Assembly: GCA_018261615.1 (NCBI GenBank)
Contig: JAGTSE010000060.1
Coordinates: forward strand, 1 to 51,823
DNA: 51,823 nt
Reading direction: 5' to 3'
Source: Pseudomonadota bacterium
Lineage (GTDB): Bacteria; Pseudomonadota; Gammaproteobacteria; Enterobacterales; Enterobacteriaceae
Shown: in pieces, positions 1 through 7,850 of the stretch
Position numbering within the stretch: position 1 is the stretch's first letter
How the letters are laid out: every line of letters begins with the position of its first letter
Made by a program: the position numbers and the translations under genes
The notes under the pieces: model-generated
What the model saw: the letters and a program-made list of their open reading frames with translations, nothing else
Database searches by the model: none
Told to the model about the DNA's origin: nothing

Positions 1-55
1 ACTCGCCAGCACCTACCGAAATATGGTTCTGGTTTATTAGGGCTGATTTTGTGGG

Positions 56-142
56 GATCCCTCAGCCCGAAGGGGTAAGGCTCAGGGATGAGCCGAATAG
101 GAAAGCTAACGCACATGAAGCTTGAAGTATGACGGGTATATA
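56..142. repeat. Partial copy (right half) of an interspersed repeat
   Basis: This segment shares near-identical sequence with the right half of the complete copy at 19833-20005: the run from the cccgaaggggtaagg block through gatgagccgaat, gctaacgcacatg and cttgaagtatgacgggtat. The left half is absent, so this copy is truncated. A third, more diverged copy is at 37904-38070. It ends just upstream of yodD and does not appear to be coding. Confidence 0.8.
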
Positions 143-173
143 CTTAACCATGGCATTGCAACGAGGTGACAGC

Positions 174-404
174 ATGAAAACGGCAAAAGAGCACAGCAAT
201 ACCGCCAGGCGCGACGTCAATATTGACGTCGATGCGCTACTGGCGGCCATTAATGAAATTAGTGAAAGCGAAGTTCATCGGGTTGAAGATGAAGAGGGTC
301 AGCGCGTCAGCGTTGACGGTCGCGAATACCATACCTGGCGGGAGCTGGCGGAGGCGTTTGAACTGGATGTTCATGATTTCAGCATCACGGAAGCGAATCG
401 CTGA
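174..404 (+). CDS. yodD: YodD family protein (peroxide/acid stress-associated small protein)
   Basis: The 76-residue product closely matches E. coli YodD, with the conserved blocks VDALLAAINEISESEVHR and VDGREYHTWRELA. YodD is a small cytosolic protein reported as stress-induced; its molecular role is unknown. It is acidic, with no membrane segment or signal peptide. I chose the ATG at 174 because a gaggtga ribosome-binding site lies just upstream and the family begins MKTAKE. An in-frame ATG at 129 would add 15 residues derived from the flanking repeat and is unlikely. A perfect 10-bp hairpin follows the stop, and mpgP is next, as in E. coli. Confidence 0.9.
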   Translation: MKTAKEHSNTARRDVNIDVDALLAAINEISESEVHRVEDEEGQRVSVDGREYHTWRELAEAFELDVHDFSITEANR

Positions 405-410
405 AGAAAC

Positions 411-435
411 ATCCCGGCCGTACAACGGCCGGGAT
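411..435. terminator. GC-rich hairpin downstream of yodD
   Basis: A perfect 10-bp inverted repeat (atcccggccg / cggccgggat) with a 5-nt loop begins 6 bases after the yodD stop. Only a weak T-containing tail follows, so termination efficiency is uncertain. Confidence 0.55.
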
Positions 436-620
436 AAAGCTTGCTTTCGCAAGAAGCACTTAAAATTCGTACACCAGGGAATCTGATGTAGCGAAACTGT
501 ATCGACAAAAAAGGACGATGACAAGAACTATTGATCAGGCGAATAATTAGAAATACAACTGTATTCAATTGGATACAATACCTTGTCGCCTGCCCTTTTC
601 CGAATGATAAGGAGCTTAAA

Positions 621-1451
621 ATGCTGAGTCTGGACGATCCCTTACTGGTATTTACCGATGTCGATGGCACGCTGCTCGACAGCCATACCGGCGACTGGCG
701 AGCCGCAGCAGAATGGCTTGTTCGCCTTCGCGCGCAGTCAATCCCGGTCATTTTATGCAGCAGTAAAACGGCCGCAGAGATGATGGCCATTCAGAAATTA
801 CTGCAACTGCAGGGACTGCCGTTTATTGCCGAAAACGGTGCCGTCATTCAGCTTGATGAGCAGTGGCAGGATCATGAGGATTACCCGCGTATTATCATCG
901 GTTCGTCCCATGCTGATATTGCCAGCGTACTGGCCCGGCTACGTCAGCAGCATGGCTGGAAATTCACCACTTTTGGCGAACTGGATGAGCATGTGCTGGC
1001 AGAAGTGACCGGTTTACCCCTGGCGCAGGCAAACCTTGCGCGTCTCCAGGAAGCGTCAGAAACGCTGATCTGGCGTGACAGCGACGAGGCGATGTCCGCC
1101 TTCGATCAAACCCTTCAGCAACTCGGTCTGCGCTTTGTGCAGGGCGCGCGCTTCTGGCACGTTCTTGATGAACGCAGCGGAAAAGATCAGGCCGTTAACT
1201 GGCTCACACGTCAGTATCATCACTACCAGGGCCATCGCGCGTTAACGCTTGGCCTCGGCGATGGCCCTAACGATGCACCGCTGCTTGATAGCGTTGATTA
1301 CGCTATCGTGGTGAAAGGTCTCAATCGCCAGGGTGTACAATTGCGTCAGGATTCACCTAAGCGGGTTTATCACACGATGCAGGAAGGCGCGGCAGGCTGG
1401 CGCGAAGGTATGGATCATTTCTTCGGCGCGCCGTCCGTAAAGCAAACCTGA
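621..1451 (+). CDS. yedP: Mannosyl-3-phosphoglycerate phosphatase-like HAD hydrolase (YedP)
   Basis: The 276-residue HAD-superfamily phosphatase corresponds to E. coli YedP/MpgP. Motif I is DVDGTLLDS near the N-terminus with the nucleophile and acid Asp pair, ILCSSKT supplies the motif II region, and LGLGDGPNDAPLL is the Mg-binding motif IV. Family members dephosphorylate mannosyl-3-phosphoglycerate, but the E. coli protein's physiological substrate is not firmly established and no mannosylglycerate synthase is visible here. Start at ATG 621 is preceded by AAGGAG; earlier in-frame codons extend into non-conserved sequence. The 3' end overlaps the convergent dgcQ gene by 37 bp. Confidence 0.9.
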   Translation: MLSLDDPLLVFTDVDGTLLDSHTGDWRAAAEWLVRLRAQSIPVILCSSKTAAEMMAIQKLLQLQGLPFIAENGAVIQLDEQWQDHEDYPRIIIGSSHADIASVLARLRQQHGWKFTTFGELDEHVLAEVTGLPLAQANLARLQEASETLIWRDSDEAMSAFDQTLQQLGLRFVQGARFWHVLDERSGKDQAVNWLTRQYHHYQGHRALTLGLGDGPNDAPLLDSVDYAIVVKGLNRQGVQLRQDSPKRVYHTMQEGAAGWREGMDHFFGAPSVKQT

Positions 1452-3106
1452 TCGCGTCCGTTGTTTTTCGCACGGTACAGGCGACTATCAGCAACAGATT
1501 GCAGGGATTCGAAATCGTAATCACCGTTCTCTGCAGCATCGCTGACGCCCAGCGACACCGTGATGTGCAGCGTGGTGTCTTTCTGCACCAGAATCTCTTT
1601 CCCCCGGATTCGTGCGCGAATACGTTCGGCAACCCGGGCAGCCTGCTCCAGCGTGCTGCCCGGCAGCAGAATACAGAACTCTTCCCCGCCGACGCGCCCA
1701 GCGACATCCTGCCCACCGATAGTCTTACTGATCATCCCGGCAGCATGAGAGAGTACCAGATCGCCTGTCTGATGACCGAAACGATCGTTAACGCTCTTAA
1801 AGTGATCGAGATCCAACTGGATAACAGCAAACGGCAGATTCTCGGCACGCGCCTGTTCGGATAACATTTTTGCCCGATCAAAAAAGTAACCACGGTTATA
1901 CAGGCGTGTTAACGGATCGAACCACGCCTGCCACTGCAACGTGCTCTGCATGCTGTACATGTTATCCACCATCCTGCGGATAATCCGCCACGAGAACAGC
2001 AGCATGCCGGTAAAGAGCAACCACAGCAGCGACAATGCAATACTGATGCGCCCAAAATCGCCGGTTAACCCTTCCCGTAACGTGTGAACTCGCACCAATA
2101 CGCCACCAAACTGTCTCAGTTTTTGCCAACTCACATAGCGGGAGCCGAGATGGATTCCGCCGATGGTATCGTGTTCCATATCTGCCAGCAGTTGATTGTA
2201 TTCATCCGCGCTAAACCCGGGCACTGTCAGCGTGCTGGTCAGCAGATTAAAGCGGCTGTCATAAAGCAGATATTGCCCCCCGTCCTGATCTGCGCGCGCT
2301 TTGACCAGTAAGCGATTGATATCGCTAACGGGGAAGCTCAACACCAGCACACCGTACCAGTATCGCTGATAGTCCAGCGGTACGCTGGCAGCAACGAACC
2401 CGCGTGTTTCGCTGCCCTGGCGTGCCTGATCGGTATACCAGCGAACACCACGGTCCCGATTTTCCTGTTGCTGCTGTCCCCGAAACCAGGGGCGCATCAG
2501 CAGGCGGTAATAGGTCGGAATGATTTTTTCTTCACTTTCCACCGGTTTTGTTGAGAGATAGAAACCGGCGCGGGAAATGTAATATGCCTGGCACGGCAAC
2601 ATGGAAGCATTGGTAGAGAGGCGAAACAGATAGCCGAGCTCCATCGCCGCGGTCAGTTCGTCAGGCAAGCGCTCATCGTCGCGATTAAGGAGATCGCTTT
2701 GATTAACAAAATCATCGGATACGCCATAAATGGGCAGCGTGCGCGTGTTAGGAAGGCCGATTTGCCATTGCACCTGTGTGCGCCGCAGCCTGAATGCCTG
2801 CTGTATATCATTCAGCACTTTAAAACCGAGCGGCGTTTGCAGCGCGGCTTGCATGCTGTTGCGGAAAAAAAGCAGCCGATCTACGCCACTCTGCATTTGC
2901 ATGCCCAGCGCGTTACTGACATTTTCCAGCTCGCTGCGCTGGCTCGTGACGTAAGCCCCCTGTAGGACTATCACTTCGCGCCAGGTCAAAATCGTGGAGC
3001 ACACCATAACAATCAGAAAACAAAGGTTAACCACCCGTGCAGGGAGAAAATAACGCTTTAGAGTAATAAACGACTTCGGTTGTTTCACGACGCTGTTCTG
3101 CCGCAC
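1415..3106 (-). CDS. dgcQ: Membrane-anchored diguanylate cyclase DgcQ (YedQ)
   Basis: The 563-residue protein aligns along its length with E. coli DgcQ/YedQ (564 aa). A transmembrane helix near residues 27-47 precedes a periplasmic sensory region of about 300 residues, a second helix near residue 360, and a C-terminal GGDEF domain with the active-site motif GGEEF at about 473-477. It makes cyclic di-GMP from two GTP; in E. coli it is linked to cellulose control. The inhibitory-site RxxD expected just before GGEEF reads GGQD here, so the arginine is missing. The start is GTG at 3106 with GGGAG upstream; an overlapping ATG is in another frame and stops quickly. Confidence 0.9.
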   Translation of the reverse strand: MRQNSVVKQPKSFITLKRYFLPARVVNLCFLIVMVCSTILTWREVIVLQGAYVTSQRSELENVSNALGMQMQSGVDRLLFFRNSMQAALQTPLGFKVLNDIQQAFRLRRTQVQWQIGLPNTRTLPIYGVSDDFVNQSDLLNRDDERLPDELTAAMELGYLFRLSTNASMLPCQAYYISRAGFYLSTKPVESEEKIIPTYYRLLMRPWFRGQQQQENRDRGVRWYTDQARQGSETRGFVAASVPLDYQRYWYGVLVLSFPVSDINRLLVKARADQDGGQYLLYDSRFNLLTSTLTVPGFSADEYNQLLADMEHDTIGGIHLGSRYVSWQKLRQFGGVLVRVHTLREGLTGDFGRISIALSLLWLLFTGMLLFSWRIIRRMVDNMYSMQSTLQWQAWFDPLTRLYNRGYFFDRAKMLSEQARAENLPFAVIQLDLDHFKSVNDRFGHQTGDLVLSHAAGMISKTIGGQDVAGRVGGEEFCILLPGSTLEQAARVAERIRARIRGKEILVQKDTTLHITVSLGVSDAAENGDYDFESLQSVADSRLYRAKNNGRDQVCFTDGAPKK

Positions 3107-3180
3107 ATGAGCTCCCAGAAATTAAGTTTGTATATATTGCCGCAGTCGGTCTTTAGTACTGGCGTCGAATGAAGAACAGT

Positions 3181-3209
3181 AAAAAAAACCGCCTTCATAG
3201 AAGGCGGCA
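3181..3209 (-). terminator. Rho-independent terminator, minus strand
   Basis: Read on the minus strand, ccgccttc/gaaggcgg forms a perfect 8-bp stem with a short loop followed immediately by eight T residues. It is 170-200 bp downstream of yodC, which has its own terminator at 3354-3380, so it probably ends a separate transcript (see the structured element at 3259-3304). Confidence 0.75.
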
Positions 3210-3258
3210 TTCATTCATTGCGCTCTAAAAGAGCGTAGTAAAACCCTTAAAAATAAGC

Positions 3259-3304
3259 CTCTGCCAGTCCAGTAAGATTTAAATCTCAGGACAATAAGGC
3301 AGAG
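3259..3304. ncRNA. Candidate structured RNA element between yodC and dgcQ
   Basis: Three nested inverted repeats share one axis: ctctgcc (3259-3265) with ggcagag (3298-3304), gtcc (3267-3270) with ggac (3289-3292), and agattt (3275-3280) with aaatct (3281-3286). This would fold into a long interrupted stem-loop. On the minus strand it lies about 50 nt before a strong U8 terminator, with another small hairpin (gcgctc/gagcg near 3220-3235) between. That arrangement fits a small RNA of roughly 150-180 nt or an attenuator in the dgcQ leader. I do not recognise it as a named sRNA. Confidence 0.4.
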
Positions 3305-3353
3305 TCAACCTGTTTCTGGCCACTTCCACAGGAGGTGGTGTTTATACAGGGAT

Positions 3354-3382
3354 AAAAAACGCCCGGCAATAGCCGGGCGGTT
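3354..3382 (-). terminator. yodC terminator
   Basis: The inverted repeat cgcccggc/gccgggcg, followed on the minus strand by TTTTTTA, starts about ten bases past the yodC stop codon. It is a standard rho-independent terminator. Confidence 0.8.
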
Positions 3383-3389
3383 CTACAGG

Positions 3390-3575
3390 TTACACCTGCT
3401 CGTGCGCCCTTTGCCTGTCGCCAGGCATCAGTTCATCTTCACGAAAGGCTTCCCGTTTGACTCCGTAACCATCATACCATCGGCACTCCACCATACCGCT
3501 GGAGTAGCCGGTAACGATCATGCGCGGACCACCTTCTTTTGGTATAACTTCATCGCTGACCAAAAAGACCATCAC
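3390..3575 (-). CDS. yodC: YodC family small protein (DUF2158)
   Basis: The 61-residue product matches E. coli YodC (60 aa), including the long conserved centre GGPRMIVTGYSSGMVECRWY. DUF2158 proteins are small and predicted cytosolic, with no established function. The gene lies alone on the minus strand between yedI and dgcQ as in E. coli and is followed by its own terminator. An ATG pair opens the frame with an AGGAGG-like site upstream (ctcctg on the plus strand near 3579). Confidence 0.9.
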   Translation of the reverse strand: MMVFLVSDEVIPKEGGPRMIVTGYSSGMVECRWYDGYGVKREAFREDELMPGDRQRAHEQV

Positions 3576-3651
3576 TGCCTCCTGTATCAGGGAGAAACGT
3601 TTTCAACTTAGACGAAGTTTGCGGGTTTTGCTCAATCGCTGCGGCGAGATT

Positions 3652-4563
3652 TTACTTAGCCGCACCGCGCAGAAGCGCAACCCCTTTGACAACGGCCACG
3701 ACCAGCGCGCCAATGGCGAACCCCAAAAGCAAATTAGCGACAGCAGGTATTAGCATCTGCATCAGTGCGTGCTGGCCAGCCGCGAAATGCGCGATCGCAT
3801 GGTGCAGCGGCGTTACACCATGCACCACAATACCGCCGCCAACGAGGAACATTGCCAGCGTGCCAACCACACTTAACGTCTTCATCAGCCAGGGAGCCAG
3901 AACAAGCAGCCCTTTGCCCATCCCCTGTGCCAGCACGCCTTTCCGTTCTGCCAGCCAGTAACCCACGTCATCAAGCTTGACGATAATACCCACCAGGCCA
4001 TAAACACCGATGGTCACCAGCAGCGCAATGCCCGATAAAATCAGTACCTGGTCGAGCAATGGCGCGTCGGCCACGATACCGAGCGTGATGGCGACAATCT
4101 CAGCTGACAAAATAAAATCGGTGCGGACAGCGCCTTTGATTTTGTCTTTTTCGAACTGCTGTAGATCCTGTGTGGCCAGCGCCTCCAGCCGTTGTTGCCG
4201 GGCTTCCGGGTTCTCTTTTTGCTTACGCGCAGCCAGGGTGTGCAGCACTTTTTCCACACCTTCAAAACACAAAAACGCGCCGCCAGCCATTAACAACGGT
4301 GTAATAGCCCACGGGATAAACGCGCTGATCAGCAAAGCCAGAGGAACAAGAATAACCTTGTTGAGCAGCGATCCGCGCGCCACGCCCCACACTACTGGCA
4401 GTTCACGGTTAGCGCGAACGCCAGTTACCTGCTGCGCGTTTAGCGAAAGATCGTCTCCCAGCACACCGGCGGTTTTCTTCGCAGCCAGTTTGCCCATCAT
4501 GGAAATATCGTCCAGTAAGGTGGCAATATCGTCAAGCAAAGTTAATAAACTACTTCCTGCCAA
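3652..4563 (-). CDS. yedI: YedI, DUF808 inner-membrane protein
   Basis: The protein matches E. coli YedI (305 aa) over its whole length. The N-terminal block LLTLLDDIATLLDDIS is characteristic of DUF808, and several hydrophobic helices follow, for example near KVILVPLALLISAFIPWAI and in the last 100 residues. It is an integral inner-membrane protein of unknown function. I place the start at TTG 4563, which gives 303 residues beginning at the conserved AGSSLL and has AAGGA seven bases upstream. The reading frame stays open upstream to 4686, but that extension is not conserved. Confidence 0.87.
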   Translation of the reverse strand: MAGSSLLTLLDDIATLLDDISMMGKLAAKKTAGVLGDDLSLNAQQVTGVRANRELPVVWGVARGSLLNKVILVPLALLISAFIPWAITPLLMAGGAFLCFEGVEKVLHTLAARKQKENPEARQQRLEALATQDLQQFEKDKIKGAVRTDFILSAEIVAITLGIVADAPLLDQVLILSGIALLVTIGVYGLVGIIVKLDDVGYWLAERKGVLAQGMGKGLLVLAPWLMKTLSVVGTLAMFLVGGGIVVHGVTPLHHAIAHFAAGQHALMQMLIPAVANLLLGFAIGALVVAVVKGVALLRGAAK

Positions 4564-4740
4564 AATTTGTTCCTTTTCAGTATGAAAACTAAATAAAGCG
4601 CAGTATGCAGTAAAAAATCGATGGCGAAAACCACCCCATAGTGTCAACAAAAATTTAACAGCTTCTGCCAAATTAACCACTCGCAAGGCGTATAGTTTTG
4701 ACGTTTACTATAAGCCTCGTATCTTTTGTCGTGGTGAGTT

Positions 4741-5649
4741 ATGCGTTTCAGGCAAGTTTTACCGCTTATTGGCGCGCTGTTCGCGCTCTACATCATTTGG
4801 GGTTCTACCTATTTTGTTATCCGCGTCGGTGTCGAAAGCTGGCCACCTTTCATGATGGCTGGCATCCGCTTTTTATCCGCGGGCATCGTGCTGATAACCA
4901 TCCTGTTGCTCAGCGGCCATAAACTGCCGCCGCTGCGCCCAATGCTCAATGCGGCGCTGATTGGCGTATTGCTGCTCGCTGTCGGTAACGGCTTTGTCAC
5001 GGTGGCGGAACATCAGAATGTACCGTCCGGAATCGCTGCGGTCGTCGTGGCGACCGTACCACTATTTACGCTGTGCTTTAGTCATTTTTTCGGTATTGCG
5101 ACGCGAAAGCTCGAGTGGGCTGGAATTGCTATTGGCCTGGCGGGGATCATTTTGCTGAATAGCGGCGGAAACCTGAGCGGTAATCCGTGGGGCGCGGTCA
5201 TGATCCTCATCGGCTCGCTAAGCTGGGCATTTGGTTCGGTGTACGGTTCGCGGATTGAACTCCCGGGTGGGATGATGGCGGGTGCGATTGAGATGCTGGC
5301 CGCCGGGATCGTATTGCTGGCCGTCTCTGCCCTGAGCGGTGAACATCTTAGCGCCGTACCGCCGCTGTCCGGTTTTTTCGCCGTCGGCTATCTGGCGCTG
5401 TTTGGCTCCATCATCGCCATTAATGCCTATATGTTTCTGATCCGCAACGTGTCACCGGCATTAGCAACCAGCTACGCCTATGTGAACCCGGTCGTGGCGG
5501 TACTGCTGGGTACGGGCTTTGGCGGCGAACATCTCTCTTCCGTTGAATGGCTGGCATTGGGGATCATTATTCTGTCTGTGGTACTGGTGACGCTGGGCAA
5601 ATATCTCTTCCCGCAACGCCCGGTTGTTACGCCTTGCGCGGAGAAGTAA
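4741..5649 (+). CDS. yedA: EamA/DMT-family transporter YedA
   Basis: This 302-residue hydrophobic protein has the ten-helix, two-EamA-repeat layout of the drug/metabolite transporter superfamily and matches E. coli YedA. The first helix contains IIWGSTYFVIRVGV, a typical EamA start, and the second repeat begins around LSWAFGSVYGSR. YedA is an inner-membrane carrier, presumably an exporter, whose substrate is not firmly known. It starts at ATG 4741 and diverges from yedI. Its last 23 bp overlap the 3' end of the convergent vsr gene. Confidence 0.9.
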   Translation: MRFRQVLPLIGALFALYIIWGSTYFVIRVGVESWPPFMMAGIRFLSAGIVLITILLLSGHKLPPLRPMLNAALIGVLLLAVGNGFVTVAEHQNVPSGIAAVVVATVPLFTLCFSHFFGIATRKLEWAGIAIGLAGIILLNSGGNLSGNPWGAVMILIGSLSWAFGSVYGSRIELPGGMMAGAIEMLAAGIVLLAVSALSGEHLSAVPPLSGFFAVGYLALFGSIIAINAYMFLIRNVSPALATSYAYVNPVVAVLLGTGFGGEHLSSVEWLALGIIILSVVLVTLGKYLFPQRPVVTPCAEK

Positions 5650-6118
5650 TCGTCATCGCATGAATCCCCTGAGTGTCGATCTGCGCGGTTTGTTGCCCCT
5701 CGCAGATCCACTCTTCCAGCCGCTCGCTCAGCGCCCGATTGCTCAATTTCAGCTTGCCGCGCAATGCGCACTCCCACACCACCAGCACCCGCCAGCCCTG
5801 TTCAAGCAGCAATGAGCAGTCGCGCGCGTCACGGGCCACATTTTTGCCGATTTTTTCCAGCCAGAAATCCGTACGCGTGGCCGGAATTTTGAACAGATAA
5901 CAGTCATGGCGATGCCAGTAGCAGCCGTGGGTGAAGATCACACAGCGATACGCATCCAGCACAAAGTCCGGGCGGCCTGGTAACGCGGCATCCTGTACGC
6001 GAAACGCCAGCTCCAGCGATTGCAGGCAGGCGGCCAACCGCTTTTCGATGGCCGTATCGCGCGTAGCGATCGCCCGCATATTCTTACTGCGCGTCGCTTT
6101 ATCATGAACATCCGCCAT
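5627..6118 (-). CDS. vsr: Very-short-patch mismatch endonuclease Vsr (without dcm)
   Basis: The product matches E. coli Vsr from MADVHDKATRSKNMRAIATR through GRPDF (catalytic Asp region), IFTHGCYWHRHDCYLF (His and Zn-ligand cluster) and the terminal IDTQGIH. Vsr nicks DNA 5' of T:G mismatches made when Dcm-methylated cytosine deaminates in CCWGG. In E. coli dcm lies immediately upstream and overlaps vsr. Here the preceding gene on the strand is yedJ, whose TAA ends at 6131, and no dcm sequence is present. The likely start is ATG 6118 with AAGTGAG overlapping the yedJ stop; GTG 6130 is an alternative. Confidence 0.92.
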   Translation of the reverse strand: MADVHDKATRSKNMRAIATRDTAIEKRLAACLQSLELAFRVQDAALPGRPDFVLDAYRCVIFTHGCYWHRHDCYLFKIPATRTDFWLEKIGKNVARDARDCSLLLEQGWRVLVVWECALRGKLKLSNRALSERLEEWICEGQQTAQIDTQGIHAMTITSPRKA

Positions 6119-6130
6119 CTGTTTTCTCAC

Positions 6131-6829
6131 TTAAGATACTGAGGTACGAAAGCGCCGCAGCACCTCATCATCAATCCGTTGATGATCGCCCTGAAGTTCC
6201 GCGCTCAGTTTCGCCATGTAATGCACCAGAAAATCGGCGTTATGCGCGGCCAGCTCCCGCCCCTTTGCCGTCTGCATGGTGGCAGGCAGCTTCAGTAACT
6301 TACAGCGGAAATGATCGAGGGCATAGGCTTTGTCGTCCAGTTCCCGCTCTGCGGCAAAGGGATCGTTGCCGTCAAAGAGTGCCGCGCCCATCGAGCCGGA
6401 GACGGCAAACACGCGGGCCAGACCAATCGCACCAAGCGATTCCAGCCTGTCTGCGTCCTGAACGATTTTGGCTTCCAGCGTGAGCGGTGCGATACCTGCG
6501 CTAAAGCTGTGCGCTTCAATCGCATGACGCACGGCAGGCACCGCGCCTGCGGGAAAATCGGGGAAGTCGTCGGCCAGAATTTCGGCAGTTTTTTGCGCCG
6601 CCAGCACCGAGGATTGATGGCGTTGCGGGTGGTTTTTCGCAAAGCTGACAATATCATGGAAATAGCAGGCTGCCAGCACCACCAGCCCATCAACCTGCTG
6701 CCCCTGCATCAGCGTCTGCGCGGTTTTCCATACCCGACGAAAGTGCGACACATCATGAGCTGCATCAGCATGATTAAAGTGTTGCGTCACCCATTTATCG
6801 AAACGGTGCTGCCAATCAGATAAATTCAT
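6131..6829 (-). CDS. yedJ: HD-domain phosphohydrolase YedJ
   Basis: This 232-residue protein matches E. coli YedJ. The HD-domain metal-binding pattern is visible as HDVSHFRRVW near residue 25, ACYFHDI near 60 and the later DADRLES block. HD proteins are metal-dependent phosphohydrolases; the substrate of YedJ is unknown. It lies between drpB and vsr on the minus strand. The stop codon abuts the vsr leader, so the two may be co-transcribed and translationally coupled, an arrangement made possible by the absence of dcm. Confidence 0.9.
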   Translation of the reverse strand: MNLSDWQHRFDKWVTQHFNHADAAHDVSHFRRVWKTAQTLMQGQQVDGLVVLAACYFHDIVSFAKNHPQRHQSSVLAAQKTAEILADDFPDFPAGAVPAVRHAIEAHSFSAGIAPLTLEAKIVQDADRLESLGAIGLARVFAVSGSMGAALFDGNDPFAAERELDDKAYALDHFRCKLLKLPATMQTAKGRELAAHNADFLVHYMAKLSAELQGDHQRIDDEVLRRFRTSVS

Positions 6830-6868
6830 TGTGTGTCCTGTCGATGAAAAGTCATTACCATAACATCT

Positions 6869-7141
6869 TCAGGCGTCAGGATCGCGCGGGCGAGTATACC
6901 AGGCAATCGCGCCGAGTATCGCTCCCACCACACCGAGCACCAGTACGCTGCTGAAGCTATTGAACCCATCCGTACTGGTTGTACCCCTCACACCACTCGA
7001 GTTTCCCGAGGGCGGCCCTGGTAGCCAGATATCATTCAGCAGGCTCCAGGTAAACCAGGCACAATAAATCCAGAAAACCCATACTGCCAGCTTTCCCCCC
7101 AGACTTCGTTTCGCTTTATCTTCCATAATGTCATTTTCCAC
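6869..7141 (-). CDS. drpB: Cell division protein DrpB-like (YedR)
   Basis: The 90-residue protein resembles E. coli DrpB (formerly YedR) in the blocks AKRSLGGKLAVWVFWIYCAW and GAILGAIAWYTRPR. Two transmembrane helices (about residues 15-35 and 65-83) flank a Ser/Gly-rich periplasmic linker that is poorly conserved. DrpB is an inner-membrane protein associated with the divisome in E. coli. Synteny (next to yedJ) supports the call. The longest start is ATG 7141, but ATG 7126 has a better-spaced purine-rich site and may be the real one. A perfect CRP consensus site lies about 41 bp upstream. Confidence 0.75.
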   Translation of the reverse strand: MENDIMEDKAKRSLGGKLAVWVFWIYCAWFTWSLLNDIWLPGPPSGNSSGVRGTTSTDGFNSFSSVLVLGVVGAILGAIAWYTRPRDPDA

Positions 7142-7181
7142 GCGGTTAAGTGTGAGAAGGAACAGCTTCTTTCAATACGAA

Positions 7182-7197
7182 TGTGACTACCTTCACA
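7182..7197. promoter_or_regulatory. Consensus CRP (cAMP receptor protein) site
   Basis: TGTGA-N6-TCACA is an exact match to the CRP half-site pair with correct spacing. It lies in the divergent region between drpB (41 bp from its longest start) and ydiL (about 240 bp from its start), so either gene, or both, could be catabolite controlled. Confidence 0.65.
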
Positions 7198-7436
7198 TCA
7201 TATCTTCAGAAAATGAATTTTAAATGATACATCAGCATTATTTATATATTTCTCCATCACACGCCCGAGCGCCCTGTTTTGGTGCAAAAAAAACATGAGA
7301 GTAAGTAGAATTCAGGTCAGAGATTTACAGACCGATAACAAATAATATTGCACAAAATAGTGTGACTCTGTTCAATCCGCAATCTGCGCAATAGTGTTAT
7401 TTATTCTCAATCGTTTTTATATGAAGCAATTACATT

Positions 7437-7793
7437 ATGAACGCATATGAATTACAAGCATTACGCCATATTCTCGCGATGAGCATCGAAGAGTGTGCGA
7501 CCTGGATTGCGCCGGATAATACGGCAGCGGAGTGGCAGACATGGGAAAATGGAGGGAAACCTATCCCAGCGGATATTGTTGAAAAATTGCAGGCACTGAG
7601 AAAAAAAAGACAATTGCATATTAACGCTCTCATCCAACGAATAAACAATCGCATTGGCAATAATACGATGCGTTTTTTCGTGGATTTGCCTGCGTTTCGG
7701 ACGGTATATCATGATGGGGATTATCTGGACTGGAAGGTTTATCAGTCAGTGGCCGCTGAACTCTATGCGCATGATCTGGAACATCTGTGTTAA
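7437..7793 (+). CDS. ydiL: YdiL, DUF1870 helix-turn-helix-like protein
   Basis: The 118-residue product matches E. coli YdiL (opening MNAYELQALRHI, and NNRIGNNTMRFF, WKVYQSVAAELYAHDLE). The N-terminal 60 residues look like an Xre-type helix-turn-helix (the SIEECATWIA and WQTWENG pair), so a DNA-binding role is plausible but unproven. It is the first gene of the ydi block and lies 57 bp upstream of ydiM, as in E. coli. The upstream intergenic region (7142-7436) contains a CRP site and otherwise AT-rich DNA. Confidence 0.9.
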   Translation: MNAYELQALRHILAMSIEECATWIAPDNTAAEWQTWENGGKPIPADIVEKLQALRKKRQLHINALIQRINNRIGNNTMRFFVDLPAFRTVYHDGDYLDWKVYQSVAAELYAHDLEHLC

Positions 7794-7850
7794 AGATGTT
7801 TGTCTACTGACACCACCGACGGTTCATTTCACCTTCACGCCGTAAATAAA

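Noticed and set aside
4010..4585. Antisense frame opposite yedI
   Set aside because: Ser/Thr/Ala-rich shadow translation of a conserved membrane-protein gene.
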